The notes: generated by a model not told the origin, from the letters alone. Counted from the stretch's first letter, positions 34,881 through 44,471 are shown. The stretch: DNA of 64,000 bases from Clostridium swellfunianum (GCF_023656515.1 NZ_JAMOFV010000006.1:3842093-3906092), one strand, 5' to 3'. Program-made: numbers and translations.

Positions 34881-36158
34881 TTAAGCGGGCTCGCTTAATC
34901 CGGCTTCGGAAGCTAAAATTTTAGCGAATTTTAATCTTCCTTCAACCATTCTAGTTACCAGCATAGAACATACCGTATTTCCTGTAGAATTTAATAGAGT
35001 AGCAGGAGCATCTATGATTGTACTTATTACTGCTATTATAGGAAGGACTTCTGGAGGGAAGCCATAAACACTTATTATAAGCATTTCACCAATCATTCCT
35101 CCTCCCGGGATTGCGCCCATTACTGCACCTACTAGAAAGGCAGTAAAAATTATAGATAATGCTGATTTTAAGTCCGTCATACTATAGCCAAATAAACCAA
35201 ATAAGAAGGTTACTTTCAATACACCACCTATTACTGAGCCATCTTTATGAGTATTTGCGCCAAGTGGAATTACAGTTTCTGCAATATCTTTTGTTACGCC
35301 CATTTTTTTTACGTACTCAAGGTTAACAGGTATGCAGGCTGCACTTGAGCAGGTTGCTAAGGCTGTTATAGATGGAGTTATGGCATTTTCCCAGAAAATC
35401 TTTATTCCTTTTTTTCCGCCAGCAATGAAAGCATAAAGAGTAAATAGTCCCAAATATACCACAACGGTTAATATTAAATATAGTAAAAAGGATTTTAGAT
35501 AGCCTTGAAGGATTTGTGGGCCAAGTTGTCCTACTACAGAAGCAAAATAGCAGCCAAGACCTATTGGAGCATAGTACATTATTATATCAACAAGCTTCAT
35601 CATTACACTGGCTCCAGCATCCAGAAATTTTGCAAGAGGCTGTGCCTTTTCCTTAACCATGGCAATTGCCGAACCAAGGCCTACAGAAAATACTATAAGC
35701 TGAAGCATATTTTTTCTTGAAAATAAGCTTATAAAATCCGATACTGTAAAGGTATTAACAAGCTGCTTTAAAAAACCAACTTTCTCTGTGCTTTGAGTAC
35801 CTTCAGCAGCTTTGGACATTAGGGCTTTAATAGCTGAAGTATCAATTCCATTTGTAGGATTCATAATTAAGGCTCCAATAAAACTTATAACAGCAGTTAA
35901 AAGGGCTGTGCTTGTGAACACTATAAATATTGCAGCGAGTATTTTGCCAAGCCTTTTCATGCTAACCATGTTGCCAATTGCTGAAGTAACACTGAAAAAC
36001 ACTAGTGGAACAATAATCATAAACATCAAGTTTAGAAATAAATCACCAAGCGGCTCAACTATAGATGCTTTAGGACCAACAATTGCGCCGACTAAGCCTC
36101 CTATAATTACAGAACTGAGAAGTATTAAAGAAGATTTGTAAGATTTTAATAAATTCAT
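34881..36158 (-). CDS. Dicarboxylate/amino acid:cation symporter (DAACS family)
   Basis: 425 residues, eight or more membrane helices and two re-entrant loops. Diagnostic motifs: NLMFMIIVPLVFFSVTSAIG near the N-terminus, the Ser-rich hairpin region ALATCSSAACIPVNLEYV, PLGANTHKDGSVIGG (substrate/Na+ site region), and PGGGMIGEMLIISVYGFPPEVLPIIAVIST followed by DAPATLLNSTGNTVC. It imports glutamate, aspartate or C4-dicarboxylates with Na+ or H+. Exact substrate not predictable. GGAGGGT precedes the start. It lies 71 nt downstream of murE. Confidence 0.9.
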   Translation of the reverse strand: MNLLKSYKSSLILLSSVIIGGLVGAIVGPKASIVEPLGDLFLNLMFMIIVPLVFFSVTSAIGNMVSMKRLGKILAAIFIVFTSTALLTAVISFIGALIMNPTNGIDTSAIKALMSKAAEGTQSTEKVGFLKQLVNTFTVSDFISLFSRKNMLQLIVFSVGLGSAIAMVKEKAQPLAKFLDAGASVMMKLVDIIMYYAPIGLGCYFASVVGQLGPQILQGYLKSFLLYLILTVVVYLGLFTLYAFIAGGKKGIKIFWENAITPSITALATCSSAACIPVNLEYVKKMGVTKDIAETVIPLGANTHKDGSVIGGVLKVTFLFGLFGYSMTDLKSALSIIFTAFLVGAVMGAIPGGGMIGEMLIISVYGFPPEVLPIIAVISTIIDAPATLLNSTGNTVCSMLVTRMVEGRLKFAKILASEAGLSEPA

Positions 36159-36182
36159 TTTTTACCCTCCTGTATTTCTCTG

Positions 36183-36210
36183 AGGTACATAACAATTATT
36201 AATTGTTACG
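36183..36210. repeat. Palindromic element, copy 1 (between murE and the symporter gene)
   Basis: AGG, two bases, then a 23-nt core 36188-36210 with a 19-nt perfect palindrome at its centre (36190-36208, arms TAACAATTA/TAATTGTTA). The outer C-G pair is preceded by an A-C mismatch. The same format occurs at 50117-50144 with compensated base changes. Confidence 0.55.
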
Positions 36211-36229
36211 CCTCCTGTACACTGAATAT

Positions 36230-37684
36230 TTATCTGCTAAAGTATTTTCTAGCAACTTCTCTATCATCGAAATGTATAATGTTATCTCCAAGAATCTGAT
36301 AAGTTTCATGACCTTTTCCTGCAATAATCACCACATCACCGGAATTTGCCTTGCCTAAGGCAGTATATATAGCTTCCTCCCTATTTTCGGACTTTATATA
36401 GTCACAATTGGTCTTTAGAATTCCTTGCTCTATTTCATCAATAATTGCTGCAGGGTTTTCATTTCTCGGATTATCAGAAGTTATAACTACAAAATCAGAA
36501 AGCTTTCCTGCTATGTCTCCCATTATAGGGCGTTTAGAGGTATCTCTATTACCGCCGCAGCCAAATACAGTAATTACTTTTCCTCTTGCTATATCCTTCA
36601 TGGATTTTATTATATTCTCGAGGCTGTCAGGAGAGTGGGCATAGTCTACAATAGTCAAAATTTCTTTATCATTTGCTATTTTTTCTATTCTTCCGGGCAC
36701 CCCAGTAATATTCTTTAATCCTTCAATTATTTCCTCCAGTTCTAATCCTGACAAATAGCATATACCTATGGTTGCTAAAGCATTATAAACGCTGAATTTT
36801 CCCGGAACATTAAATTTTACATTTTTAATCTGGCTTTTAAAGCTTAAGGAAAACTCTATAAAATTTAGACCGTAAACTATATCAAAGGCTTTAAAATCTG
36901 CAGCGCGTTCTATACCATAGGTGAAAACTTCTCCAGAGGCTGTCTCTATTATTTCTTTTGAAACTGGATCATCAATATTAGTTAGAGTTTTTTTGCACTT
37001 TTTAAAAAGCTTAAGCTTTGCATTCTTATAGTTTTCCATGGTTCCATGCTCTTCAAGGTGATCCTGTGTCAAATTTGTAAAGGCGCCAATGTTAAAATCA
37101 CATTCATAAACTCTTCCTTTATCAAGAGCTGAGGAGGTAACCTCCATAACTACATCAGAGCCTCCGGCCTCAGATATCTCCTTAAAGGACGCTTGAAGCT
37201 CAATTGAGTCTGGAGTAGTAGGATTAAGCTTTTCTGTTTTAAGCTCCTTGTCTCCTACTTTATTTTCAATAGTACCAATAATTCCTGTCAATCTTCCTGC
37301 GTTCTCTAAGACCTTATAAACAAAATAGGTTACCGAAGTTTTACCGTTAGTTCCTGTTATTCCAATTAGATTAAATTTTTTAGAAGGCTCTCCAAAATAT
37401 ATATTTGCTATGCTTGCCATAGCTTTTTTCGAGTCCTCCACTTTAATAATTGTAACTTTTGCTGGTACCTCTTCTATATCATGCTCAATAACCAAAGCAA
37501 CTGCACCATTTTGAATAGCAGCGGAGGCATAAGAGTGCCTATCAACATTTCTATTTCTCACACAAATAAAAAGAGAGTTGGATAATACTTTTCTTGAATC
37601 CCAGCCTATATTATTGATTTCAATATTATCGCTTCCTTGAATAATCTCGTAGGTTAAGCCTTTTAGTAGTTCGTTTAATTTCAT
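36230..37684 (-). CDS. murE: UDP-N-acetylmuramoyl-tripeptide synthetase MurE (meso-DAP type)
   Basis: 484 residues. The start was moved to the ATG at 37684, which has AGGAGGT 6 nt upstream; the open frame extends 10 codons further without one. N-terminal Mur ligase domain, then the ATP-binding GITGTNGKTSVTYF (about 105-118), and VVMEVTSSALDKGRV. The C-terminal domain contains the DNPR motif (TSDNPRNENP), marking meso-diaminopimelate addition rather than lysine. It works in cytoplasmic peptidoglycan precursor synthesis. It stands away from other mur genes, with only the symporter after it. Confidence 0.95.
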   Translation of the reverse strand: MKLNELLKGLTYEIIQGSDNIEINNIGWDSRKVLSNSLFICVRNRNVDRHSYASAAIQNGAVALVIEHDIEEVPAKVTIIKVEDSKKAMASIANIYFGEPSKKFNLIGITGTNGKTSVTYFVYKVLENAGRLTGIIGTIENKVGDKELKTEKLNPTTPDSIELQASFKEISEAGGSDVVMEVTSSALDKGRVYECDFNIGAFTNLTQDHLEEHGTMENYKNAKLKLFKKCKKTLTNIDDPVSKEIIETASGEVFTYGIERAADFKAFDIVYGLNFIEFSLSFKSQIKNVKFNVPGKFSVYNALATIGICYLSGLELEEIIEGLKNITGVPGRIEKIANDKEILTIVDYAHSPDSLENIIKSMKDIARGKVITVFGCGGNRDTSKRPIMGDIAGKLSDFVVITSDNPRNENPAAIIDEIEQGILKTNCDYIKSENREEAIYTALGKANSGDVVIIAGKGHETYQILGDNIIHFDDREVARKYFSR

Positions 37685-37819
37685 ATTTTTACCTCCTGAA
37701 CATGCAGAAATCACTTTTATAGTAGTATTATAGTATAATAAAATGCAATTTTTATTGCTTAAAATGGTTAATACATTGCTAAAGGTGCTATAATTAATTA
37801 ATAAAATGGAGGTGTTGTT

Positions 37820-38734
37820 TTGGAAGATAATGCTTTGATTAAGATTAAAAGAGGTTATCTAAATGAAGATTTTAGATTCTTTCACTTAAAAGATAAGAAA
37901 GCTGAAGAGCATGCTTTTCACTATCATGATTTTAACAAGATAGTAATTTTTATTTCAGGGAATGTAACCTACGCAATTGAAGGCAAGTATTATAAGCTTA
38001 GGCCTTGGGATATTCTTTTTATTAGCAGCAAAGAGGTACATAAGCCTATTATAGATTCAAGTGAGTACTATGAAAGAATTATAATTTGGGTGGATTCTAG
38101 CTTTCTAGAACATCAGAGCACTGATGAAAGTGACTTGCGTTCCTGCTTTTATTTAGAAGTTAAAGAGAAATCCAATTTGTTTCGTTTAACTGCTGAAAAT
38201 TTAAATATAGTTAAAGAAACTTTATATTCTCTGGAAAAAGCAATAAGAGACAATGAGTTTGGAAGTAAGGTGCTTCAAAATGCATACTTTATTCAGTTGA
38301 TAGTCTATCTTAATAGGTTCATGCTTAAAACTAAATTAAATAGAGAAGAAAAGGATGTTCAGTACGACGAAAGAATAGTTAACATACTAGCATATGTTAA
38401 CGAGAATTTAAGTGGAGATTTATCTGTTGAGTGGATTGCCTCAAAATTTTATATAAATAGATACTACTTAATGCACAACTTTAAAAGCGAAACGGGCTAT
38501 ACTCTACATAATTATATACTTCAAAAGAGACTTGCCAAGGCAGCAGAACTTATAAAAAAAGGCGTTCAAGCATCAAGTGTTTCAGAACAGTGTGGATTTA
38601 AGGATTATTCAGGTTTTGTAAGAGCTTTTAAGAAAAACTTTGGATTGTCACCTAGGGAATATTATAAGGCTATTAAAGATTTGCAGCAGCACTATGGAAA
38701 AAAGGACATTGTAGAATATCCTTTCAGAGAATAA
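37820..38734 (+). CDS. AraC family transcriptional regulator with cupin sensor
   Basis: 304 residues from TTG 37820 behind GGAGGTG. The N-terminal cupin-type domain (about 15-150; HAFHYHDFNKIVIFISGNVTYAIEGKYYKLRPWDILFI) probably binds a small ligand. The C-terminal double helix-turn-helix covers about 190-290: VEWIASKFYINRYYLMHNFKSETGYTLHNYILQKRLAKA, then VSEQCGFKDYSGFVRAFKKNFGLSPREY. The target is unknown; neighbours are a small gene and an acyltransferase. Confidence 0.88.
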   Translation: MEDNALIKIKRGYLNEDFRFFHLKDKKAEEHAFHYHDFNKIVIFISGNVTYAIEGKYYKLRPWDILFISSKEVHKPIIDSSEYYERIIIWVDSSFLEHQSTDESDLRSCFYLEVKEKSNLFRLTAENLNIVKETLYSLEKAIRDNEFGSKVLQNAYFIQLIVYLNRFMLKTKLNREEKDVQYDERIVNILAYVNENLSGDLSVEWIASKFYINRYYLMHNFKSETGYTLHNYILQKRLAKAAELIKKGVQASSVSEQCGFKDYSGFVRAFKKNFGLSPREYYKAIKDLQQHYGKKDIVEYPFRE

Positions 38735-38813
38735 AAAAAGAAAAATTTCCATTAATGTTGCTAAACTATGGTATAATACTCCTTATATAAATTAGAAGAT
38801 GGGGGGATAAATA

Positions 38814-38954
38814 ATGGCCAGAACTGAACTATTAGAGTATGATATTGCTTTAAGTGAAAAGTACTGGGGAATGGAAATTGGTAGAAATCTGATGGAAGCT
38901 ACAGAAACGGATATGCTATGGCATTATTATTTTAACAATATGGAGATGAGCTAA
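38814..38954 (+). CDS. Small 46-residue protein, function unknown
   Basis: An ATG at 38814 with GGGGGG 7 nt upstream opens 46 codons ending in TAA at 38952-38954, 2 nt before the acyltransferase start. TATAAT at 38772-38777 fits a -10 element. The peptide begins MARTELLEYDIALSEKYWGM and contains two Trp and several Glu/Asp. It has no hydrophobic helix or signal. The strong ribosome binding site and tight spacing argue for a real, coupled gene. I know no family. Confidence 0.55.
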   Translation: MARTELLEYDIALSEKYWGMEIGRNLMEATETDMLWHYYFNNMEMS

Positions 38955-38956
38955 AA

Positions 38957-39676
38957 ATGATTCGAACAATGATATGGTTTATATGGTTTTGGGTGTCGTT
39001 AATTTTCACCATACCTTTCCTTTTATGGGTAAAGATATTGGAAAAGCAAGGTAAGGAACAAGAAAGAATTAAAATTGTACATAAGGTAACAAGTCTTTGG
39101 GCAAGGTTAGTTATAAATTTAAGTGGAGCAAAGGTTACTGTAGAAGGTGCAGAAAATTTGCCTGAGGGACCTGTTGTTTTTATAGGTAATCATCAAGGGA
39201 ATTTTGATATACCGATTCTTATATCCTTTATTGACAAGCCTAAAGCTTTCATAGCCAAAATAGAAACCTCAAGGCTTCCGTTTGTAGCATCCTGGATGCG
39301 ACAGATGAGGTGCGTTTTTATGGATAGAAAAGATATTAGGCAGTCTATAACCGCAATAAATCAAGGTGCAGAGTATTTAAAGCAAGGCTATTCAATGGTT
39401 ATTTTTCCTGAGGGTACTAGAAGTGGCAGCAAAGAAATGGGGGAATTCAAGGCTGGCAGCTTTAAGCTTGCTACAAAAGGTAATGTACCTATTGTTCCTG
39501 TTGCTATAAATGGATCTTACAATATCATGGGAAAGAAAAGCTTGATAATTAAGCCTGCAGATGTGAAGGTGACAATATTGAAACCTATAGAAACGAGCAA
39601 TCTGTCAAAGGAAGAGGTTAAGGGTTTGCACGATAAAGTTTGCGAGCAAATCGGGGCTGTGATAAATAAAAAATAA
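38957..39676 (+). CDS. plsC: 1-acyl-sn-glycerol-3-phosphate acyltransferase (PlsC family)
   Basis: 239 residues. An N-terminal membrane helix (MIWFIWFWVSLIFTIPFLLWV) is followed by the acyltransferase motifs GNHQGNFDIP (HxxxxD, catalytic), VFMDRKDIRQS, IFPEGTRSGS and VPIVPVAINGS. It adds the second acyl chain to lysophosphatidic acid in phospholipid synthesis at the membrane. It is preceded immediately by the 46-residue gene and followed by a MerR gene with its own promoter. Confidence 0.9.
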   Translation: MIRTMIWFIWFWVSLIFTIPFLLWVKILEKQGKEQERIKIVHKVTSLWARLVINLSGAKVTVEGAENLPEGPVVFIGNHQGNFDIPILISFIDKPKAFIAKIETSRLPFVASWMRQMRCVFMDRKDIRQSITAINQGAEYLKQGYSMVIFPEGTRSGSKEMGEFKAGSFKLATKGNVPIVPVAINGSYNIMGKKSLIIKPADVKVTILKPIETSNLSKEEVKGLHDKVCEQIGAVINKK

Positions 39677-39694
39677 AATAAACCTAGATAACTA

Positions 39695-39725
39695 TTGACT
39701 ATCACCTTAGGGGATAGACTACCAT
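39695..39725 (+). promoter_or_regulatory. MerR-type promoter/operator
   Basis: TTGACT (39695-39700) and TACCAT (39720-39725) are separated by 19 bp, the long spacer typical of MerR-regulated promoters. The spacer holds a near-perfect dyad, CTATCACCTTAGGGGATAG (39699-39717). The MerR gene starts 18 nt downstream, suggesting autoregulation. Confidence 0.65.
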
Positions 39726-39743
39726 AGGTATGAGGTGATTAAA

Positions 39744-40625
39744 ATGCTTATTAAGGATATATGCGAACAATGCAAGGTAACTAAAAAAGCAGTTGAATAC
39801 TATGAGCAGCAAGGTTTAATTTCTCCAAGAATTATGGAAAATGCTTATAGGTCTTATAGTGAAGAGGATGTTAATAAGCTAAAAGAGATATCAGTATTAA
39901 GAAAACTAAATATTAGTGTTACTGATATTAAAAAAATTATAGAAAGTACCAATAAAGAAGCTGCCATAGATAAATATAAGTATAAAATGGAACTTGAACT
40001 TGAAAGATCTAGGGTAAGAATGCAGTGTCTAGAACAATTAGGTAAGGGCTACGATATTAGAAAAGCAGAAGAATATATAGATAAAAAAATACATAAGCAG
40101 TTCACTATAAAAGAAAAGCTGCTTTATGCCTTTCCAGGAAGTTATGGAATGTATTTATGCGTGCATTTTGGACGTTTTCTTGATGAAACGGCAGATACGG
40201 AAGAAAAGCAGGAGGCATATAATAAGATTGTAGCTTACTTAGATAGTATTAAAAAAATAGAATTTCCAGGCGAATTAGAAAAGTATCTTGTTGATAATTT
40301 GGTAATTACAAAGCAAGCCGATATGGAGAAAATTAATTCTTCATTAGTAGATGTGGTAAACAATATGGATTCATACTTGGAAGAAAATAAAGAGGTTATC
40401 GACAAGTATTTAAGTTTTAGAAATTCTGAGGAGTTTAAAAATTCTGCAGCTTATAAGCTGCAGCAGTTATTGCTGCAATTTCAAAAAAGCAATGGATACT
40501 ATGAGACTTTTATTGCAAACCTGAAGATACTAAGCGACTCTTATAGAGAGTATTGCAAAAGGCTTGAGTCTGCAAATAAAATATTTATGGAAAAGTATCC
40601 TAAAGCAAAGGATATGTATAGATAA
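39744..40625 (+). CDS. MerR family transcriptional regulator
   Basis: 293 residues from ATG 39744 (GAGGTG 6 nt upstream). The N-terminal winged helix IKDICEQCKVTKKAVEYYEQQGLISPRI and the following ENAYRSYSEEDVNKLKEISVLRKLNISVTDIKKII are classic MerR. A dimerising coiled coil lies near 85-110. The C-terminal 170 residues are a helical effector domain that I do not recognise. The 19-bp-spaced promoter with a dyad directly upstream points to autoregulation. Confidence 0.85.
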   Translation: MLIKDICEQCKVTKKAVEYYEQQGLISPRIMENAYRSYSEEDVNKLKEISVLRKLNISVTDIKKIIESTNKEAAIDKYKYKMELELERSRVRMQCLEQLGKGYDIRKAEEYIDKKIHKQFTIKEKLLYAFPGSYGMYLCVHFGRFLDETADTEEKQEAYNKIVAYLDSIKKIEFPGELEKYLVDNLVITKQADMEKINSSLVDVVNNMDSYLEENKEVIDKYLSFRNSEEFKNSAAYKLQQLLLQFQKSNGYYETFIANLKILSDSYREYCKRLESANKIFMEKYPKAKDMYR

Positions 40626-40686
40626 TGTAGTAAAACATTATAATAGAATAATTTGATCGAGGAAATTCGGAGGATAGGTATTAATT

Positions 40687-41451
40687 ATGCTTAAAGGATA
40701 TCAATTTTTACGAAGTATTGAACTCAACAAAAATAGCATAAGAAGCTTTAATACATATCCATTCTGTTTACCAGCAGTTAAAACCCTTTCAAACTTAGAG
40801 CTTCATCCTAAAGTAACCTTTATAGTAGGTGAAAATGGAACAGGTAAGTCTACAATTTTAGAAGCAATAGCAGCTTCCTACGGTTTTAATCCTGAGGGTG
40901 GGACTATAAACTTTAATTTTTCTTCTAAGGCTACACATTCAGAGCTTTATAACTATATAAAGCTTATAAGAGGAGTTGTAAGACCTAAGGACGGGTTTTT
41001 CTTAAGAGCAGAAAGCTTTTATAACGTTGCTACTAATGTAGATGAACTTAATAAAGAAGATATGAACAGAGGAGGACGGCAGCTTTATTCATCCTATGGA
41101 GGCATATCGCTTCATAATCAGTCCCATGGAGAGTCTTTCTTTTCATTAATTATGAATAGATTTGGCTCTGATGGCTTATATATCTTAGATGAACCTGAAG
41201 CAGCACTTTCCCCGGCAAGGCAGATGGCAATGGTTTCTAGAATTCATTACCTAGTTCAGAAGAGATGTCAGTTTATTATAGCTACACATTCTCCAATTAT
41301 AATGTCATATCCTGATTCTACTATTTACGAGATAAAGGATTATATTAGAAAAGTAAACTATAAAGACACAGAGAATTATCAGGTGATGAAGACCTTTGTT
41401 AACAATACGGATAAGATGCTTGATATTCTTATGAATACAGAATTGGACTAA
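40687..41451 (+). CDS. AAA family ATPase (small ABC-type ATPase)
   Basis: 254 residues. Walker A VGENGTGKS (48-56), an ABC signature-like SHGES (about 143), Walker B LYILDEPEAAL (about 160-170), and a His switch in FIIATHSPIIMSYPDS. This is the SMC/ABC-like ATPase layout without a transporter partner or coiled coil, as in predicted ATPases of COG3910 type. AATTCGGAGG precedes the ATG. Role unknown. Transcribed after the merR gene with a 61-nt gap. Confidence 0.82.
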   Translation: MLKGYQFLRSIELNKNSIRSFNTYPFCLPAVKTLSNLELHPKVTFIVGENGTGKSTILEAIAASYGFNPEGGTINFNFSSKATHSELYNYIKLIRGVVRPKDGFFLRAESFYNVATNVDELNKEDMNRGGRQLYSSYGGISLHNQSHGESFFSLIMNRFGSDGLYILDEPEAALSPARQMAMVSRIHYLVQKRCQFIIATHSPIIMSYPDSTIYEIKDYIRKVNYKDTENYQVMKTFVNNTDKMLDILMNTELD

Positions 41452-41497
41452 GCTGAAAAATATATTGATATTTTTATATTTGTAACTTAAATAAAAC

Positions 41498-41552
41498 ATA
41501 TAGAATAAAGCTAAAGCGGAGGGTATACCTCCGCTTTAGCTTTATTCTATAT
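41498..41552. terminator. Bidirectional terminator between the AAA ATPase and MFS genes
   Basis: A 25-bp perfect stem (41498-41522 with 41528-41552), loop GTATA. Core AAAGCGGAGG/CCTCCGCTTT. It overlaps the stop codon of the minus-strand MFS gene. Confidence 0.85.
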
Positions 41553-42773
41553 TAACTCATTTCTTCTCTTAAGAACGCCATAAAGTGCTATAGCTGTTAT
41601 TGAGCAAAGTAGAGCACAGACACCAACAAAAGAATATCCAGCTTTCATGCCCATTACAAGTCCGCTTTCTATACCATACCAACCAGTATAAATATTTTTG
41701 AATAAATCGATTATAGCTCCAACTAAAAAGTTACCTATTACGCTGCCTATACCCATCATTGTTACAGTAAAACTTACCGCTGTATCACTATCCTTTGGGT
41801 AACGCTTGGCTAAAAGTGCCATTACAGTAGGGTATATTGGCGCAATTCCTGCTCCAGCAAGAGCAAACAAAAGTGCCCCGCTTTCACCAATTAATATTCC
41901 TAGTAAGGTTAAGATACCAGATGCAGCAGAAAAAATAATAACTGATTTAGTAAAGCCAATCTTGTCTGTAAGTGGACCGAGAAATAATCTAGATAAGGTA
42001 AAGGTTAAGAAGAAGGCTGATAGAAGCTTCGAAGCAGCTGCTATATCCCAGTTGTAAGCTTTTTCAAGAAAGTTAACAAGCCAACCTCCAACTGAAAGCT
42101 CAGAAATTACACCAAAGGATAAAATAGCTACTATAAGCCAAGCAGCAGGATCTTTAAGAAAATCCTTGAAAGGTGTTCGCTCATCTTCTTTTATCTCATC
42201 CCCAGGAAGTTTTGTAAACAAGGCAAACATGAGAGGAAGCAGTGAAAGTGAAAGCATTACAAGGTACATACCATGCCAGCCAAGAGGTTTTCCTGAAACT
42301 TTCGTGGACATAAGTACAGTTGCAAAAATGGGGGCGACTGTAGAGCTAAGTCCATAGAAAAAGTGAGATAAATTCATCATTGTTCCGGTGTTTTTAGTAA
42401 AAACTCTTGCAGCAAGTACACCAAGAGCGATTTCAAGAATTCCATTCCCTATATACATTAAAAAATAGGAAATAGAAAGCATAGGGTAATTTACAGATAA
42501 GAATATCAGTACTCCAGCAGATGCCATAGTTCCAAAGGCTAAGATGCTTGAAAACTTTATTCCATATTTCCTAGTTAAGAATCCAGTAAAGCTACATGCT
42601 AGAAGATAACCTAAAGAATTAAAAGCCAAAAGCAGACCTACTTGAAGTTCGTTTAATGAAAAATCAGCCTGCATTCGAGGTATGGCAGGGCCTTTAATAT
42701 TCTCCGAAAAACCGAATACCAAGAAGCCTCCAAATACTATTAGTAAAAGTAAATAATTATTCCTTTTGTCCAA
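41547..42773 (-). CDS. MFS transporter
   Basis: 408 residues. The start was set at TTG 42773, 8 nt after GGAGG, which is inside the longer open frame; the frame could begin 19 codons earlier without a ribosome binding site. Twelve membrane helices. GYLLACSFTGFLTRKYGIKFS holds the MFS A-type loop between helices 2 and 3, and SRLFLGPLTDKIGFTK is its repeat in the second half. The sequence resembles sugar or small-molecule MFS exporters of the FucP-like group. Substrate unknown. Confidence 0.85.
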   Translation of the reverse strand: MDKRNNYLLLLIVFGGFLVFGFSENIKGPAIPRMQADFSLNELQVGLLLAFNSLGYLLACSFTGFLTRKYGIKFSSILAFGTMASAGVLIFLSVNYPMLSISYFLMYIGNGILEIALGVLAARVFTKNTGTMMNLSHFFYGLSSTVAPIFATVLMSTKVSGKPLGWHGMYLVMLSLSLLPLMFALFTKLPGDEIKEDERTPFKDFLKDPAAWLIVAILSFGVISELSVGGWLVNFLEKAYNWDIAAASKLLSAFFLTFTLSRLFLGPLTDKIGFTKSVIIFSAASGILTLLGILIGESGALLFALAGAGIAPIYPTVMALLAKRYPKDSDTAVSFTVTMMGIGSVIGNFLVGAIIDLFKNIYTGWYGIESGLVMGMKAGYSFVGVCALLCSITAIALYGVLKRRNELI

Positions 42774-42873
42774 ATCTGATTCCTCCGTAATACTAAAAAA
42801 TCTAATATTAACTTTAACATCCCCAAACAATTTTCACAAGCTGTGGATATAAAGTTGGTTTAGGTAATATAAA

Positions 42874-42895
42874 AGGATAGGCAAAAACCTATCCT
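42874..42895 (-). terminator. Intrinsic terminator of the ABC exporter operon
   Basis: AGGATAGG (42874-42881), loop CAAAAA, CCTATCCT (42888-42895). Read on the minus strand, TTTTATATT follows. Confidence 0.85.
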
Positions 42896-42905
42896 GTGGT
42901 ATCTA

Positions 42906-44471
42906 TTAGCCAAGTTCAATATTTTCGAATATACCTTTACCAAGAAGTATTATTAAGCTGCTAAATATTACATTATAAAGAATAAATACTGCGTTGGCTG
43001 TTATTTGTCCAGTAAGAGTATTATTTATCCCATTTAATATACCCCAAACAGCAACCCCAGGGGCAACTATAAGAAGTAAGAGAGCAAATCTTATAAGGGA
43101 AGTCAATACTAAACTGTTAGTATTTCCAAAAACTCTTCTTGCAAGTACACCACCATATACAAACAGAGAACCTATAGAGGCAAATGCAATTATATTGAGG
43201 ATTATAAGCAGCAAATTAGCTTTAAATAAAATTCCACTTATAATAAATATAATACACCCATCAATAAGATTTTTGATATTATCTACAACAGTAGAGTAAA
43301 CAACTTTTTTGAAAGAATTGTCAGGTATTAAAAATATATAAGGATTTGATAGTTCCTGTTGCCACTTGCTTGCAAAGGTAAATATCATATGGAGATACAT
43401 AGTAAAGCCTAGGATAACTCTCAAATCTTTAAATGGGAAGAACAAGCCAGCAGTAATTGCTACAATCGCATATAATAGAGAAGCAAAATTTATAAATCCA
43501 AAACCTGTCTTTTTATATTCAAGGATATGCCTCCAAAAGATTGCGGATGCTCCTTTGCCTTTTTGCTTATATTGAACTTTTCTTACTCTTGTTTTCTTAG
43601 AATTCTTTAAATATACCTTTTCACCTTTTCTAGCGGCGGTAAGTGTTGCTTCCTTTAGTTCGGTTGAGGCTAATACATCCTCGTAGAAGTCAAGCTTCAA
43701 GGAGTAAAGTATGTAAATACAAAGGGCAGCAAACAGAATCAATATAATTAAGTAAACTATAGTTATTGAACTTATACCTGTAATCCCAGCCATTATTATT
43801 TCTCTTGTCCAACCATAGACAGGGATATATCCAAACAAACTGTGACTTAAAAGGAACATTAGTGCTTTTCCAGGTGCCCTTAAGATATATAGGCTGTAAA
43901 AATAAAACACAACTACTGCTAGTAAAAGTACTTTAAATATCGTTTTAATTATTACTTTGCTATTTTCACTTTTGCTGCTGATAGAGTATAAAAGCATTTT
44001 TATAATTGAGTTTACAAGCAGCATAAGAAATAATCCGCCAAAGATAACAAAGATTGCATAAGGTTTTATATTTTTAAATCTAGTCAATTGTGGGGCTTGA
44101 AATAAAACAAAGATTACTGCAATGAATGAATTATATATCTGCTTTATAAATCCATAAATTAAAACCTTCTGAGGACTAAAGGGAGCAGTAAATACTAAGT
44201 TTATGTCAGCACCTCTAAAGAAGTTTGCTCCATTGTTAACAGAACTCAGTAAGTCAGGTATAGAGAAAAGTAAAATAATAGCAGTAGCTATGCTAGAATA
44301 CAAATCAGGATTTATTTCAGAAGTTGCAAGCCCAGTTTTCGATGACATAACTAGCGGGAATATAATGAGTGCTGTAAAAATAAGATATCCTATAAGCTTT
44401 CCGGGTTTCTTTATTAGCTGTTTTATACCGTTTTTGAATGATTTTCTAATTATGTAGAATAATGCTCTCAT
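42906..44471 (-). CDS. ABC transporter permease (putative ABC exporter)
   Basis: 521 residues with about ten hydrophobic segments. No recognisable substrate-binding domain. Its start overlaps the end of the ATPase gene by 4 nt (ATGA), so the two are translationally coupled and form one exporter. The helices and the basic central loop (EKVYLKNSKKTRVRKVQYKQKGKG near 275-300) fit the family named putative ABC exporter in clostridia. Substrate unknown. A terminator follows at 42874. Confidence 0.82.
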   Translation of the reverse strand: MRALFYIIRKSFKNGIKQLIKKPGKLIGYLIFTALIIFPLVMSSKTGLATSEINPDLYSSIATAIILLFSIPDLLSSVNNGANFFRGADINLVFTAPFSPQKVLIYGFIKQIYNSFIAVIFVLFQAPQLTRFKNIKPYAIFVIFGGLFLMLLVNSIIKMLLYSISSKSENSKVIIKTIFKVLLLAVVVFYFYSLYILRAPGKALMFLLSHSLFGYIPVYGWTREIIMAGITGISSITIVYLIILILFAALCIYILYSLKLDFYEDVLASTELKEATLTAARKGEKVYLKNSKKTRVRKVQYKQKGKGASAIFWRHILEYKKTGFGFINFASLLYAIVAITAGLFFPFKDLRVILGFTMYLHMIFTFASKWQQELSNPYIFLIPDNSFKKVVYSTVVDNIKNLIDGCIIFIISGILFKANLLLIILNIIAFASIGSLFVYGGVLARRVFGNTNSLVLTSLIRFALLLLIVAPGVAVWGILNGINNTLTGQITANAVFILYNVIFSSLIILLGKGIFENIELG

